DNA of 47,141 bases, from positions 1-47,141 of the forward strand of contig JAFKAC010000247.1 of NCBI GenBank assembly GCA_025766275.1, in the 5' to 3' direction. Made by a program: the position numbers and the translations under genes. Source of the DNA: Lactarius indigo. Lineage: Eukaryota; Basidiomycota; Agaricomycetes; Russulales; Russulaceae. Within the stretch, counting starts at the first letter, position 1; each line of letters opens with the position of its first letter. The notes under the pieces were generated by a model that was not told where the DNA came from, did no database searches, and saw only the letters and a list, made by a program, of their open reading frames with translations. This document shows positions 35,732 through 47,141 of the stretch, in pieces.

Positions 35732-38016
35732 ATGGGCAATCTGAAGAGCACCCCCTTAAGGAATCCGCCACCTTCACCCACCGATTCTGTTCTTACTTGG
35801 AGTCTGGCTTCACGCCTTCAACCATCCGAAAGAGCCGCTTTTGCTGTCACCTCTCGTCTCCTGGCGAGTATCGTGACAGAATCGCTCCTCCGCTCTTATT
35901 ATGTTCCAATACAGTCAGAAGAAGCGCGGGGAATTTGTGTTATTCTATCTACCAATGTCATGAGTGGACATCCTGTTCTGGCCAGCTCACTTCACCCTGC
36001 GGATGTATTTGCAATTATCCCATTGCACCAAGAACCCATCTTCTCTGAAGCAACCTACACCAGACACGGACGGCCAATCTGGCTACTAGACCCTCTTGAT
36101 ATGGTACCTTCTCTATTTGAGCTCTCGACCCTGGGTCCTGGATTCGACGGCGTTGTATGTTTGCGCCTCCTCTCATGCTTACGTTCTTTCCTCATCCGCT
36201 TCTTAGCCATCTCTGCAAAAGCCAATTTTATCTTCCCTAGTTTCTCCTCCATGGCACCTAGGGGAGCGCACCTTTCTGTCTCAAAACCGAGATCCGTTGC
36301 ACTGGTGGAGAAAATTTTCGACGAATGTCATGTCGCGTGGTGATATTAACGCCAATCTAGCGGAGGAACTCTCCAGTTCTTACCTATGGCAAAGTGCGGT
36401 ATTTAGTTGACGCCTCTCTCGATCCTTTCCACTTATACCGTGCTCATACAGGGGCCGTGTATGAAAACCCTCCGATCTGCCCGACCGTATCCTGCTCGGC
36501 CGTCGAGTGGGAACAATCCATCGTCGAGGGACATCCAACGCATCCTGTACGACTTGCCTTTCCGTGGTTTCTGCTTTCTGATCCTAACGTTGACCAATCA
36601 GATGCATCGTGCTCGTCACATAGTTCCGCCTCTCCTGCCGCACGACCCACAAAGTCGAGACTGGAATTTTCCGCGTATTCGCTTCGCTGTCGTATCCTAT
36701 GCGAGGCTGGATATTCTAGGACCTTTTGAACAGGAGGCTCGTGTCGTCGTGGAGTTGGCATCACGGGCCTCTGGTCGGCCACCTCCGCAGAGAGACGGAT
36801 ACGTCATAGTTCCCATATACGATTTGCAGGTTGAAAATATTCGTTCCAAGTTTCCGGACGTCGAAATTTTGGACGACGATTTTAGTATCCCGGCTTTTGG
36901 CCAGGCAAGCATTCGGTGTGTCCGACAATTCTAGTCCTGTCAAGTTCAATATTTACGACAGTTGTAGGACCGTTGTCTTTTCTGAGATTCCCAACATTGC
37001 CTTGAAGCTCTCAGTTGGCATCTCTGTGTCTTCTGCCCTCCGGACCATTTCCCATTTCACGGCCAATTTTGGACCGCGCTTTTCCAAAGAGGTCGTCCCC
37101 AAGCTTGCCATTGACTCCCGCATCTTGGTCATCGAACAAGAGATCGCCAGTGCCGTCTGCGCCAGAGATGCCAATGGGGTTAGCCTTGACCCAGATGTTG
37201 CGAAGCATTTCACAGTCGTGATCAGGAAACAATACCCTCCAGTCGAGAACGAGGCAGTAATCATATGCGCTGCGCTGCTGGAAACAGGTCACTCGGGTTT
37301 ACCGGCTGGGGTCCCCGTCGTACAGCATATCATGCGTTTAGACGCGCCGGAGAAGCGGTTGAGGTTCTTTGACGAGTGAGATAATTTCTGATACTTTTGT
37401 TGGAGATTTTCCTCTCTAAGCATTCTCGCGGCAGGTACGCACGCCTCCTTATCGCGGCGGTCGTCCCTTCCCTGCTCCACAACGGCGTCGCTTTTGAGGC
37501 CCATCCGCAAAACACGCTGCTGCGCCTCTCTAGTACCTCCCTTACGCCACTGGGCTTCGTCCTGCGCGATCTGGGCGGGCTGCGAGTCCATCCCCCGACC
37601 CTGAAAACCTCCACCGGCTGCCAATTCGCGTTCCTTCCGGGGCACTGCGTCGTGACTTCGACCCGCGAGGAGGCGGCGCAAAAACTGTACCACACCCTCG
37701 TCCACAACCACCTCCAGCGCCTGGCGCGGGTCCTGCGGCTCCATGTCGACGGCAGCGCGTGGTCAGTGGTGCATGCACACCTTTCCCAGGTGATCCCTCG
37801 TGGGTCGTGGCTCTGGTCGGCGTGGATGGATGCCGCCGTGAAGAGCCTCCCGGGAAAATGTTTGGTGAGAATGAAGTTGGAAGGCGTGTATCGCGAGGTC
37901 GGTTGACAAATCCCCCGAATTTGACGCCTTGTTTCACACACTGATGCGAATGATACCCCCAGTCTGTCTCTGAACCCTTCCCGAACTTGATTCATTTCCG
38001 ACCAGGCGAAAGATAG
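35732..38016 (+). CDS. NIS siderophore synthetase (IucA/IucC family)
   Basis: About 667 residues in 7 exons; starts MGNLKSTPLRNPPPSPTD at 35732. The NRPS-independent siderophore synthetases activate a carboxylate such as citrate with ATP and couple it to an amine or alcohol. Diagnostic motifs: EGHPTHP (36527-36546, exon 3) of the nucleotide-binding part, SSALRTISHFTANFG (exon 5), FEAHPQNTLLRL (about 37495-37525), the conserved E-A-H-x-Q-N active-site block, VLRDLGGLRVHPPT, and near the end PGKCLVRMKLEGVYRE. The last intron (donor at about 37893, acceptor before 37964) adds SVSEPFPNLIH and a stop at 38014-38016, which fits the family C-terminus better than the earlier stop at 37906. Frame is kept across every junction, so the gene looks functional. 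Probably cytosolic. No siderophore transporter or hydroxylase is seen next to it. Confidence 0.87.
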
Positions 38017-38618
38017 TAAAAGCTGCACGGCGGAGATCCCAGGATCTGGGTTCAATACAATTTGAGGAGAGTTACAGTTACGTTAACCTTTAGAGTTACA
38101 TAGTTTTGCGCCATGCCATACTTTTCATTCGCTCGTGAGTAAAAGAAAATGAATAAACTTGGCTTCGGTCTCGCCTCACCTTGATGATGGCACTACAATT
38201 TCTATTTGTCATAGTGCATTACGTGTCGAACATTCATCGAAGCAATCGAAGCTCGGAGAGCTCCCTCTAACTTAATCATGAAACCAGCCCTCACTCGAGG
38301 TCAAGACCACGGCGAGCCAACGAAGTAGGCTTGATATTCCGTAGCAATAGCGTAACCTCTCTTTACTAAAGTGAAGTCTACGTATAACGATCTGTACTCA
38401 GATCTTAGGCTATGTGTTCTACGTGCGAAGTAGCAAAAAAAAGAGCCCACAACGAAGAAACCAACAATACGAAGAGCGGGAAAGTGAGCCCGTGCGTGCC
38501 AAGTTACGGCACAAGGGATAGTTGATCCAACCTACTGTACATCGGCCGTCCCCTCCAGTTCTCCAGGGAGAGCGAGCATTAACCCTTCAACTCTGCGGAC
38601 CTTGCAAGACACTACCGA
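38017..38618. other. convergent 3' intergenic region
   Basis: 600 bp between the stop of the NIS synthetase (plus) and that of the Fic1/Inn1-like gene (minus). AT-rich, no gene or RNA seen. Confidence 0.5.
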
Positions 38619-40753
38619 CTACCACGCGCCAGGCATAGCAGAACGGTGTCCCCCGATCGACTCTGCGCGTCGAGGTGGCGGTAGTGGTCTGTCCTCGCCG
38701 GCTCCTCCTCCGTTACCACCGCCGTCCAGATTAAGCTCCCGATCAAGCGAGCGCGCTAGCTCGGCATCGCGCTCCTCCTGCTCGCGGCGCGTACGTGCGC
38801 TATCTACCTCTTCCCGGCGCTGCAGCTCGCGCGCTACGCGCTCGTTCTCGTCTTGCCACGTCGTCGCGGCTGGGGCAGGGGCTGGGGCAGGAGGCTTCGG
38901 CTGCACGCTCGGGGTGCGGCTGGAGCCGGGGGGGAGCGGCAGCGGAGTCTGGTAGCGCTTGAGGAGATACGGGTCGGGTAGCTCAGGCTCGTCGACGTGA
39001 GGGGCTGAGAATGGCGTTTGGGGCGGAGGCGATGTAGCCGCCCCAAAGTAATCGATGGTGGACTGAGGCACGGGGAAGGACGGTGCGGGGAAAGATGGCG
39101 CGGCCGGTGGTTCGTATGAGTGGCCATAAGAGGGTATCGGAGGCGGCGATGTCGGCAGCGGGAACAAGGAATTTGATGGCGAAAAGTACGACTGTGGGAG
39201 AGGGGGAGAGGAGGGAGGGGTAAAGTGTGACTGACCAGGAGGCGCTAAGACAGGGCCTAGGGGTGAAAGGTATGGCTGAGTATGTGGGGCTGGGCTCCCA
39301 GGATATGGCGAAGTAAAGGGGATGGGCGATGCGGTGTAGAGATGAGGACCTGGGGCAGGGCTCGAGGTTGTAACAGGTGGTCGGGAAGGAGGACCCGAAG
39401 TCACGGGATACAATTGGGAAGGTGGAGAAGGTGGCGCGGCGCTTATGTTTGTGGCTTGAGAGTGGGCGGGCGGAACTGGGCTCGAAGTTGCGGCGTGTGG
39501 TTGGGTAGGAGGGACTGGACCAGGACCAGGGGCAGGGGTAGCTAGGTAAGAGAAAGTAGATGGTGCGGGGCTCTGGGTCGCAGCATATGATTGGACAGGC
39601 GGAGTGGAAGCAGGAGGCGTAGCATAGGTTTGAGCAGCGGAATGATTGTTCGGTGGGTAAGGCGAGACGTAGGGAGCTGGTTGGCTCGCCGGACGCTGAT
39701 GCTGTTGTGGCGATGGTTGCAGTGAAAGATCATGGTGAGCACGAGCAGCCTCAGGCTGTGTTTGAGGAGAAGGCTGCGTAGTTACGTGCCCACTTGGCCC
39801 ATACTCGCCATATCCCGGTGACCCCTGGCCCGAATATGACGAAACCCGGCGCGCGTGTTGCGGCTGTGCTTCAAGTTGGGGGGAAGATGATGAGATATGG
39901 CCCTGCGGTGCAAGTGATCCAGGAAGAAACGATGTATTCTGGTGCGCGGGTTGGGAGGGGTATGTATTCGGGCTTGTGTTGCCTGTGCGAGAAGGCCCGC
40001 CCGGACGGAGGGCCGAAGGCACGAACTCTTGCTTGGGCTCGGGTTCCGGGGGTAATTGCTTATGTTGAGCTGAGGGCCCTGGCCACCCGCCTGGAAGCGG
40101 AACTTGCTGGGCCTTAGGGGGCCCTTGTCTTCGAACATCTTGTGAGCTAGCTCGCGGTCCCTGCTGCCCTTGAGGGGTGAGGGCGGTGGGCGATGGCTGG
40201 GATGTCACGCGCTGAGGGCGCTGAGCGACGGGTTGCTGGGGTCGGCCAAGTCGCTCGGAGGGATTCTTGAATTTGGTCGGGCGTCGGGTCAGGGGAGCAG
40301 GGCCAGATGCGAAGAATGTCATTTCGAGATAAACTTCCCCGCGTTGAGTACCCTTCAGGCTCAGGGGCACCCAATCTATCCTTAGAGTGAGCGAACCTAT
40401 GACGACCAAAAATTGGAGAAAGGAGGCGTACCATCGAATTCGCCGGTCTTTAAAGTATTCGTGATGTCGATGGTGCCCTCTCCGAGAAGTTCATCGTCTT
40501 TCCTCTCCTCTGCAAACACAGAAATCGTGAGCGTTCTGTTATTCTTTGATGCGTCCTTTGAGATAGGGAAGCGAAGTTCAGCATCCCACACGGGGTGTTG
40601 CCCACCCTTGGGATCTGGAGGCGTTTGCTTAGTTCCACCACTGAGGGAGAGCTTGGCGTAGGGATCTTGTTTATAGAATGTATGGTTGTCGATAAGGTGT
40701 TGCGCTTTGAGAACGACTACGACGAGTGTGCCCAGGGTGTTTTCGTTGGACAT
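38619..40753 (-). CDS. C2-domain, proline-rich protein (Fic1/Inn1-like, cytokinesis)
   Basis: Two exons, about 700 residues. Exon 1 (MSNENTLGTLVVVVLKAQHL) plus the start of exon 2 make one N-terminal C2 domain: KQDPYAKLSL, WDAELRFPI, VFAEERKDDELLGEG and, after the single intron at about 40396-40437, LTLRIDWVPLSLKGTQRGEV. The remaining 550 residues are low-complexity Pro/Ser/Gln/Thr with dozens of PxxP sites for SH3 domains, ending in a charged coiled-coil-like stretch (DENERVARELQRREEVD) and SIGGHRSAMPGAW. This layout is that of S. pombe Fic1 and S. cerevisiae Inn1, which bind F-BAR and SH3 proteins at the division site and drive membrane ingression and septum formation. Assignment rests on layout and the C2 domain, because the tail is too biased to compare. 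Confidence 0.8.
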
Positions 40754-43004
40754 TGTCAGAAGATGACTGGAGGGAACGAAACTGGGATTTGATCAGTGAT
40801 GGAGGTAGAGGGTTCCTAAATAAAACATCGACGTCTCCGAGAACGTACAACACGCAGGTCGATTGTTGACACCGCATTTTTCGGAATGGCAAGTTGTGCC
40901 GTTTATTTCCCACCTAAGGCACGACTGGGCAGGAACATTCAAGGTCAGTCACTGTAAACGCCTGAGATGATTGGGCGGGATAGTCATACAAGATGTCCCT
41001 GAATAGGTTTACAGTAGAGTGAACCTCAGAATGTATTATATCTCCTTCGATCCTAACCCACGTCACTGCCGACACACGCGAGTGACTCGGGAGTAAGCCC
41101 TAGACTAGCCCCTTCATAGACTTATCAATTCAAGGCGCAGCTTTCTTTTCTTTGAAGCTGTGTGGAAGGACCTTCATGCGTACCGCCTCACGGGCTTGGC
41201 TGAAATTCACTTGCATCAATTTGGGCTAATTACCCCGATTGGATGCCGCACCGTGCATCCTGGACCCCGCTTGTTCCGACATTCGACCATTTGGGGTCTT
41301 TGTCCCACTTCAGGTTCAGGTGATTGTCCTGGTACCTTCTATAATAAGTACGGTGCTGTGCTGTCGAGTTCTTATATCAGGATCACATGACCGCGCCAGA
41401 AACTCTGTAGCTTGCAGTGCCCCCTTCTCGTCATAGTATCTAGTTGCCTTAGGAACTGATATTCGCAGTGTACTCGTGTAACGACTGCCGTACATAGGTT
41501 CGGATTACACCTAATAGCTGTAAAACGCTGGGGTGTATGTATCATGATGCTCAGTGCTGGTGGGCTTCTGTCTTGTGCACCCACGCGCTCAGATCTTTCA
41601 GATCTGGAGTGATACCTATGCCATCGCCAGATGCGATGAATCTCCTGGAAACCACCGCATCGTATTGGTGTCCCCGCTGTCATGTGCGGTGCAGCTGGGT
41701 TAGAACTCTGGTCCGAGTCGTCGTCCTGACCCATTTCTCTAGCAAAAGCCACAAGTGTGGAGGTTTTCAGCAGAGTCGAATCGTTGTCGTCCCTGGCAGG
41801 TACGTCTGCTCTACATTTGAGTGATGACAGTAAAACCTTCGTGTCGCAAAGTTGAGACATGGCAGTCATTCAAATTGGCGTTACGGCCGCGGTACAGGTC
41901 AGGGACATTCGTCTTAGCGGTGCATGTTGCATTGTATAATGGATTCTATTTCTGCTGCAAGAACCTGTCCATGGTGACCACATCAGCGCCAAATTTAGCA
42001 ACGATGACCATGCAATATTCAAATTCCAAGGATGAGTCTCTTTGTGAAGTGGGGTTGAGGCCGTGCCCTGACTGATCAGTTGGTGATGATGACGTCCAGC
42101 TCTGCACTGTGTTCGAGCCAGGGTCGCGCGATGTTAAGATGATCATGTCGCGACGCTCGATAGATCGCCACGCAGTGAGCATTCGCATCACGCTAGAATA
42201 AGGTCCGCGCCATATCAACATAGACCGTGCTCCGAGGCTTTGTCTAACAGAAACAAACCTTGATTTAGTGTTGTCCCAGGCCACGACTAGATCATAGTCT
42301 GGTCACGGAACCCATCTGAAGGGTCGTCTGGTCGCTGTTGGCCACATCTCCGCCGTAAGAACCATTACGGCGCCGTTCCAGATGGAGCTGCCTGGTTAAC
42401 TCTCCCCGCATCTGTATTGGGTTATACTCCATCAGATTACGGAAACCACGGTATTGTTGTGGAGTAGGAATGTCTGATGCTCTGGAACCTTCCAAAGATC
42501 ACCGTCCAACAGAAATGGTGTAATATCATGGAGACCCACGAAGAACGATCTGTCTTGTTCCGTTTCCATCCCAGCTTGGCTTGTATGCAGGGTTGGTTGA
42601 AGGAAAGCACGTAAGTTCTATCAGGATCATTGAGTGGAGTGGGGTACTGCAGGGTCTGTGATAATGTAGTAATGAGGCGATTTGAGAAGCATCGAGAAAC
42701 CGAGTTCGTCGCTGGAAGTCGTCGTGTCCTGGAACAGTCCCCTTATCGATCCAAACGGTCGTTGAGATTTCATTCAGTGCACGCCAACTTGAAACTGAGC
42801 CAACGGAACATGTGACAGTCAACAAATCATCATATCGGTTTTCTAGAGAGAGTATGGGCGTGTATCGATAACACCATTTTGCATCGTTCGAATGTTGACC
42901 TCAGTAGGAGTACTGTATTGCACTTATGATAGGTATGGAACGTGTAAAAAAGAACCAGTTTTGCTCCACGAGTCGCAGGATGACACCGTGCGAGCAAGGT
43001 ATCT
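40754..43004. other. long region with no intact gene
   Basis: The first 300 bases should hold the promoter of the C2 gene. The rest has only short frames. Minus-strand pieces at 41400-41870 (for example ASGDGIGITPDLKDL near 41610) and 42050-42825 look slightly protein-like and could be the decayed 3' part of the NACHT gene that starts near 43.7 kb, because they follow it on the same strand. I could not assign repeats or domains to them. Confidence 0.35.
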
Positions 43005-43712
43005 CTAGTGTTGTCGGGATATTTCATCGAGGGCATCCACCATCACAACGTCCCCTATGCATTTTCCAGTGAGTGCGAGCATCCCTCTCTCTCGCATCGA
43101 CCAAGTCACCCTCGCTGGATTCCCGCGGCCCATTGTTGTGTGATGAATGCGGCGGTGGTGGCGACTGTCGGACATCGGCTCAAGGCTGTACGTACGAGGG
43201 TAGTAGTGGTCGCTGCCAGCCGGGTGTCCTTGAAGATAAAATAAATCTAATACCATCATCGAGATTCCCTCGGTGTTTCTCATTCTGCGAGACGAACGTA
43301 AACCAAAAGCGCATACAACAAAAAAAAAAAACAGGTATAATAACGTACGCTTCCCTTGAACCGCCGTCTTCCATTCCTCATAAACCCCGCGTTGGATGAG
43401 CCACTCGGCGGCCCCACTGCGCCGAGCCTTGCCCGCTGCGTTGTGATTTGCTGACTGGTCCAGAGGAGAGAGCCACCATCGGAGGATCTCTCGCAGTTGA
43501 TCACCTGTTTTGGGGGCAGTTTCAGCCTTCGAGAGGAACGTTTGAGAGCGCCAGGGAAAAAGAAAAAGGGAAAAGAACGAACGCGTCATCACCGGCTCGT
43601 TGACGTTTTCTGTGACTACTGTTTGTTGAGTGGACACCTCTCCAATTCCTTTGGTGCTGTCAGTCGATGGCTTTCCATCTGACAAGGTAAAAGTGTTCAG
43701 CGGAGGTACCAC
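42850..43712 (-). pseudogene. NACHT-type NTPase (NLR-like/STAND) relic
   Basis: On the minus strand, the pre-NACHT segment is clear: KTGDQLREILRWWLSPLD, SANHNAAGKARRSGAAEW and LIQRGVYEEWKT (about 43370-43530), the linker that in many basidiomycete NACHT proteins precedes SLLWIHGxxGSGKS. The P-loop itself cannot be found after it; the frame runs into a T-rich tract (43319-43331). Further on, IYFIFKDT (other frame, about 43240) and VVMVDALDE (about 43030) match the post-P-loop and Walker B blocks, then TPTEVNIRT (about 42895) resembles the SRPEVDI block. Order and strand are right, but frames change, so the gene is broken or needs introns I cannot place. Such proteins act in fungal self/non-self recognition and cell death. 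Confidence 0.6.
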
Positions 43713-44344
43713 GAGCCGGTTTTGATAATCGTACCACCCATGGCGAGCTCGGTGTTGTTGACCATCGAGAGTAATTCAAGGGAGTGGTCGAAACATACAA
43801 GGATGTGTAGTGGATGGTCACAGGAAAGTGTGACAAACCAGATATGAACGATAAAAGCACACGCGTACGGCACCAAGACATCGCCCCTGCATCAACCGCT
43901 ACGGTACACAGTACCCTCGACGTTTAATTATTAACCCCTGATCGAACACCCCCAAGATCGTGATCGGTCTATCGATAGCCAGGCAATGTCGCAAGCTTCG
44001 TCAACTGATACTCGGAGATCAGATTCCACTTTCCAAAACAATGTGACGTCATAACAACTGGACGGCGGAGTTATACAGTCAATCCTATCCATACGGACAT
44101 ATATCGTTGGCACGCCACGTCCATGACCCCAACGAATCACCTAGACATAAATGTGACGCCTCCAAAATGGGATTGTCATAGAAAGGGAAAAAAAAAAAAA
44201 CTGATAATAACAAAAAAAAAAAAAAAGAGGGATAGAGTGGCAGTGGCAGTCATGTGAGATGATGCGGGATATCGTCGGCTCCGCTCCTAACATGCATGCA
44301 AATAAGAGCGGATGAGAACGGAAAAACAAACAAAAAGTACACGA
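43713..44344. other. intergenic region with A tracts
   Basis: No gene recognised. Two long poly-A runs lie at about 44189-44200 and 44211-44225. It contains the upstream part of the NACHT relic and the 3' flank of the DsbA-like gene. Confidence 0.4.
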
Positions 44345-45374
44345 TCATGCCACCGCGACAGCCGTAGCCGGTACAGGTGTGGTCGATTGTGATGGTGGCA
44401 CGGCAGGGGTTTCTGCCAGCTTATTGAATATCTGTAAGCCACATCAGCCACATTTTGATCGGCACTCTTCCACGATACGTACCTTTACAAAGACGGGTGC
44501 TGACTGACCGCCACTGACCGCCCACTTGCCATCAATAATCGTGAATGGCACCCCGGTCACACCCTTCGCACGCGCTTCGGCTACCTGATTGTTGACCCTC
44601 TCGAGGCACTCGTCTGAATCCAGGAAGTTCAGTGCCTAAGTACACAGGGGGTTGAACTCAGTGATGTTCGATTCCTCCACACAGAAAATGAAATGGAGGT
44701 TCTTGGTAGGCACGCTTACCTCAACTTTTGGCATCACACCAGCTTGCTCCGCTAAATCTGCAAGAACCTGGGAGTCGTTGATGTCGAGGTCATCTTCACA
44801 ATACGCGCGGAAGATGAGGGTGATCAAAGTAGATTGCGCTGCGTGACCGCTGATGTCGTAGGCTTTCGTGACCAGCCGGTGAGCATTGAGCGTCGCACTA
44901 GTGGGACCGGCGAACGAACTGACGGAGGAAGGGTGTGAGTACATGCATGCGTTACGAGACTTGATGAGAAGCCTAGTCTTGGCAAGGGATGGGGAGTATG
45001 AAGGACGACGACGGCGACTCACAAGTTGATGCCCACGGCTTCGCCCCGTTCCGTCGCCATGAGTTTGCATGCTTCCCATCTTTCTCGACCAATCTTCTTT
45101 CCGACGAACTCGTTCTTGCTCACAGGCTCGGCGGGAAGGTTGGGATGAAGTAAGAATGGTCGGTACTCGATTTCAAAGGCCACAGGAAGGTTCGCGCACT
45201 GCGCGATAGCGGTCTGGAGCTCTCGGTGACCGATGAAACACCACGGACAGCCCTAGAAGGGAAAGGGTGAGAGAAGCGTTTAGGCGCGAATTAGGGAAGG
45301 GCAGTGGGGCGACAGGCGTTCAGCTGACTCACAAAATCCGAGATGACGATGAGTTTGACTAGACGCTTGGACAT
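44345..45374 (-). CDS. DsbA-family thioredoxin-fold oxidoreductase (FrnE/2-hydroxychromene-2-carboxylate isomerase type)
   Basis: About 235 residues in 5 exons. Start MSKRLVKLIVISDF at 45374; exon 2 opens with the active-site block GCPWCFIGHRELQ, so the two cysteines are in the CPWC motif of DsbA-like proteins. Then EIEYRPFLLHPNLP, GRERWEACKLMATERGEAVG, AHRLVTKAYD, LIFRAYCEDDLDINDSQVLA, ECLERVNNQVAEARAKGVTG, and the cis-proline block GVPFTIIDGKWAVSGGQ. This order is that of the FrnE subfamily (protein-disulfide oxidoreductase or glutathione-dependent isomerase). No signal peptide, so probably cytosolic. The C-terminus (STTPVPATAVAVA) is low complexity. The exact reaction cannot be told from sequence. 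Confidence 0.88.
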
Positions 45375-45520
45375 TGAGGGCGATGTAGATACGGAGATGG
45401 GTGAGGGAAGGGAAGGGAGAGTATGGAGGAGGGAGGAGAGGACAGAGTGTTTAAAGTAAACGGGGATGGGACGGGGAGAGGGGAGGAGGGGGAGGAGCTG
45501 AGTGAGAAAAGAGAAGGAAA
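45375..45520 (-). promoter_or_regulatory. pyrimidine-rich promoter/5' UTR of the DsbA-like gene
   Basis: Directly before the ATG the minus strand is almost pure C/T (the plus strand reads as repeated GGGA/GGAG blocks through 45400-45500). CT-rich tracts next to the transcription start are common in well-expressed fungal genes. Confidence 0.5.
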
Positions 45521-47141
45521 AATGGAATATGTTTGAGTAGCATGTTAATAATACGGGGAGACAAAGTCACAGGAGGATCTGGGAATTACCAAACTGGATG
45601 AGCGGACGAGAAAAGATTACTGAGCACTTCTGTCACACGCCCCCTGCGATCGCTCCAATAGATCTCTCCTTCGGTCCCCTTTCTCCATTCGAACCACAGA
45701 GATTAGGCAGCCAGCTGCATCGAATCTGAATCCCCCCCCCCGTATCAACACTTTAGCCAATGTACAGTGTCCCCTCCCTTGAATCGATCTTGTCGTCCAA
45801 GTGTCAAACCATCATTGTCAGCTCACCTTTCTTCAATAAGCAACCGGACCTGCTTACTCGATCACTTCCGTGTAATGTCTAGTCACGGAGTCCCGCCACG
45901 GAAAAAATTACCGTATCCATCGGAGGAAATAAATCCCCTCCAACTCAATGCCCGACCCCTCCACAACAACAACCGCGGTTGCTCCCATTGCCGTGGCCGT
46001 GCGCAGCCAGTCGGCTATACCCACGACCTTCTTCCGCATTACCTTCCCCTCTTTGTCTCCTGCGCATCTCTTCTTAACCTCTACCGCCCCTTGACAATCA
46101 AATTCCCACCCTATCACGCCAAGTACAATCCGACAGTCCGCCAATCTAGGTCCCAAACAGGTCTTACCGATCAGCCTAGTAGAGGCCTCGCCGCACATCC
46201 CTCAGAATGTAGTTCACCCTACGACTCCCCACCCACCTACTTTCATTGCCTGACAGTTAATGCGCCCCATGCCACCGGTCGGACTCAACTACCATTCCAG
46301 AGACATACCCAAGGATTGCGACGGTTGGTGCAATCATTATGTGGGAAGTTCCTTTCTATTTTCAGAATAAACTTGCCTCGAAGCAAGGACTTGCCTGGTT
46401 CCATTCTGTTGTCTTGAGTGACGCCCGGAGGGGGGAAGGTGGGGCTGCATCATATATCCCTAAGCGGATCTGCCCTCACTTACTTTCTCCCACACACAAG
46501 TTTTTGACGCGCTGATCCTCTCCGAGGTTAAGTGTGATTGTGGTATCTCCTTGTACCTGCAGCACGAGCTGGCATTCCTCCTAGGGCCTCCTTGCTGTGT
46601 TGTCCCACTCTTTCGCCCCATCAATATTCACCAGACATCCGCCGGGGTATATAATCGAATATCTTCATTTTCGGTGAATCCTTACCTTGCCAGACGGCAA
46701 GTCTTACTCATCCGTACCCACTTGTGGCACTCTCGTCCTCGGAGATCGTGAACAAGGGCAGTTAGGCCAAACGTCATTGAAACAACACAAACTACTTTTG
46801 CACTCCACGCATGGGCTGCAATCGATGTACAGCATACAGTAGTTGGTGGGCTTGTCCACTTATTCTACCCTGTCAACTACAGTATTTGTGCCAGCTCCTG
46901 GCATACTAACACCATTTTGAGTTGGCGTGCCTTGATTTTGTTGACCGGCCCGGTCAGGTATGCCACGGTTTTGATAATGGCTCGCATCTTCGAGTGGCAT
47001 ATATCGGACGAACGAAAAGAAAGCGAACAACAGAGCGGACGTGCAAGCCTCGCCAAGGTTGAAAGGGCCACAAGCCGCAGCGAAGATGAGCGGGGCCTCA
47101 GTCAGGGATATTTGACAGAGCAACTGAAAACAGAGTCGAGT
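45521..47141. other. terminal region, no firm gene
   Basis: The plus-strand frame at 45767-46417 lacks an ATG at its start and has no motif. The minus strand 45908-46198 is open and reads protein-like (GWEFDCQGAVEVKKRCAG, TAMGATAVVVVEGSG), which may be a short conserved piece, but I do not recognise it. At the right edge, minus 46860-47123 encodes a possible hydrophobic segment (ALLFAFFSFVRYM) followed by a polar Gln/Asn/Gly tail; it could be the last exon of a gene that begins outside the window. Confidence 0.3.

Noticed and set aside
37397..37906. Ending the NIS synthetase at the stop at 37906
   Set aside because: A good GT..AG intron follows YRE and gives the family-like ending SVSEPFPNLIH with a stop at 38014-38016; the earlier stop lies inside that intron.
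45767..46417. Plus-strand open frame of 216 codons
   Set aside because: It does not begin with ATG, is rich in Pro/Ser/His without motifs, and overlaps a more protein-like minus frame.

Overview
The window looks like nuclear DNA of a filamentous basidiomycete (Agaricomycete-like). Genes are cut by many short introns of about 45-65 nt with GT..AG borders, some exons are only 12-21 nt long, both strands are used without operons, and the gene families (NPR3, AVT3-type transporter, FRA10AC1, Fic1/Inn1-like C2 protein, NIS siderophore synthetase, NACHT protein) fit that group. All assignments come from reading the translation by eye; no search was run.

Layout. 1-20.4 kb: three tandem, same-strand copies of one ABCC (MRP/Yor1-type) ABC transporter gene. 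Copy 1 is cut by the window edge and carries frameshifts; copies 2 and 3 are full length (about 1,430 residues, 20 exons). The copy 1/2 spacer holds a decayed LINE. The copy 2/3 spacer holds a degenerate 3' piece of an acyl-CoA dehydrogenase gene and a 657-bp element with perfect terminal inverted repeats. 20.4-22.8 kb: the intact cytochrome b5/acyl-CoA dehydrogenase gene, convergent with ABC copy 3; its 3' end was evidently carried along in the duplication. 24.1-26.5 kb: a complete cytochrome P450. 26.5-28.4 kb: gene debris of unknown identity.

28.6-40.8 kb is a compact block of conserved genes: a vacuolar amino-acid transporter (AVT3-like, minus) divergent from a FRA10AC1-like splicing protein (plus), which converges on NPR3 (GATOR1/SEACIT subunit, minus); then a NIS siderophore synthetase (IucA/IucC family, plus), convergent with a C2-domain, proline-rich Fic1/Inn1-like protein (minus). 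41-43.7 kb holds a degraded NACHT-type NTPase. 44.3-45.4 kb is a DsbA-like thioredoxin-fold oxidoreductase. The last 1.8 kb has no firm gene.

The left half (ABC array, flavin dehydrogenase, P450, transposon relics) looks like a fast-evolving accessory region. The right half is a conserved core in which an amino-acid exporter of the vacuole and a TORC1 regulator happen to lie close together. The most informative signal is the history written in the ABC array: a duplicated unit with a hitch-hiking dehydrogenase fragment, patchy identity that suggests gene conversion, and one decaying copy.
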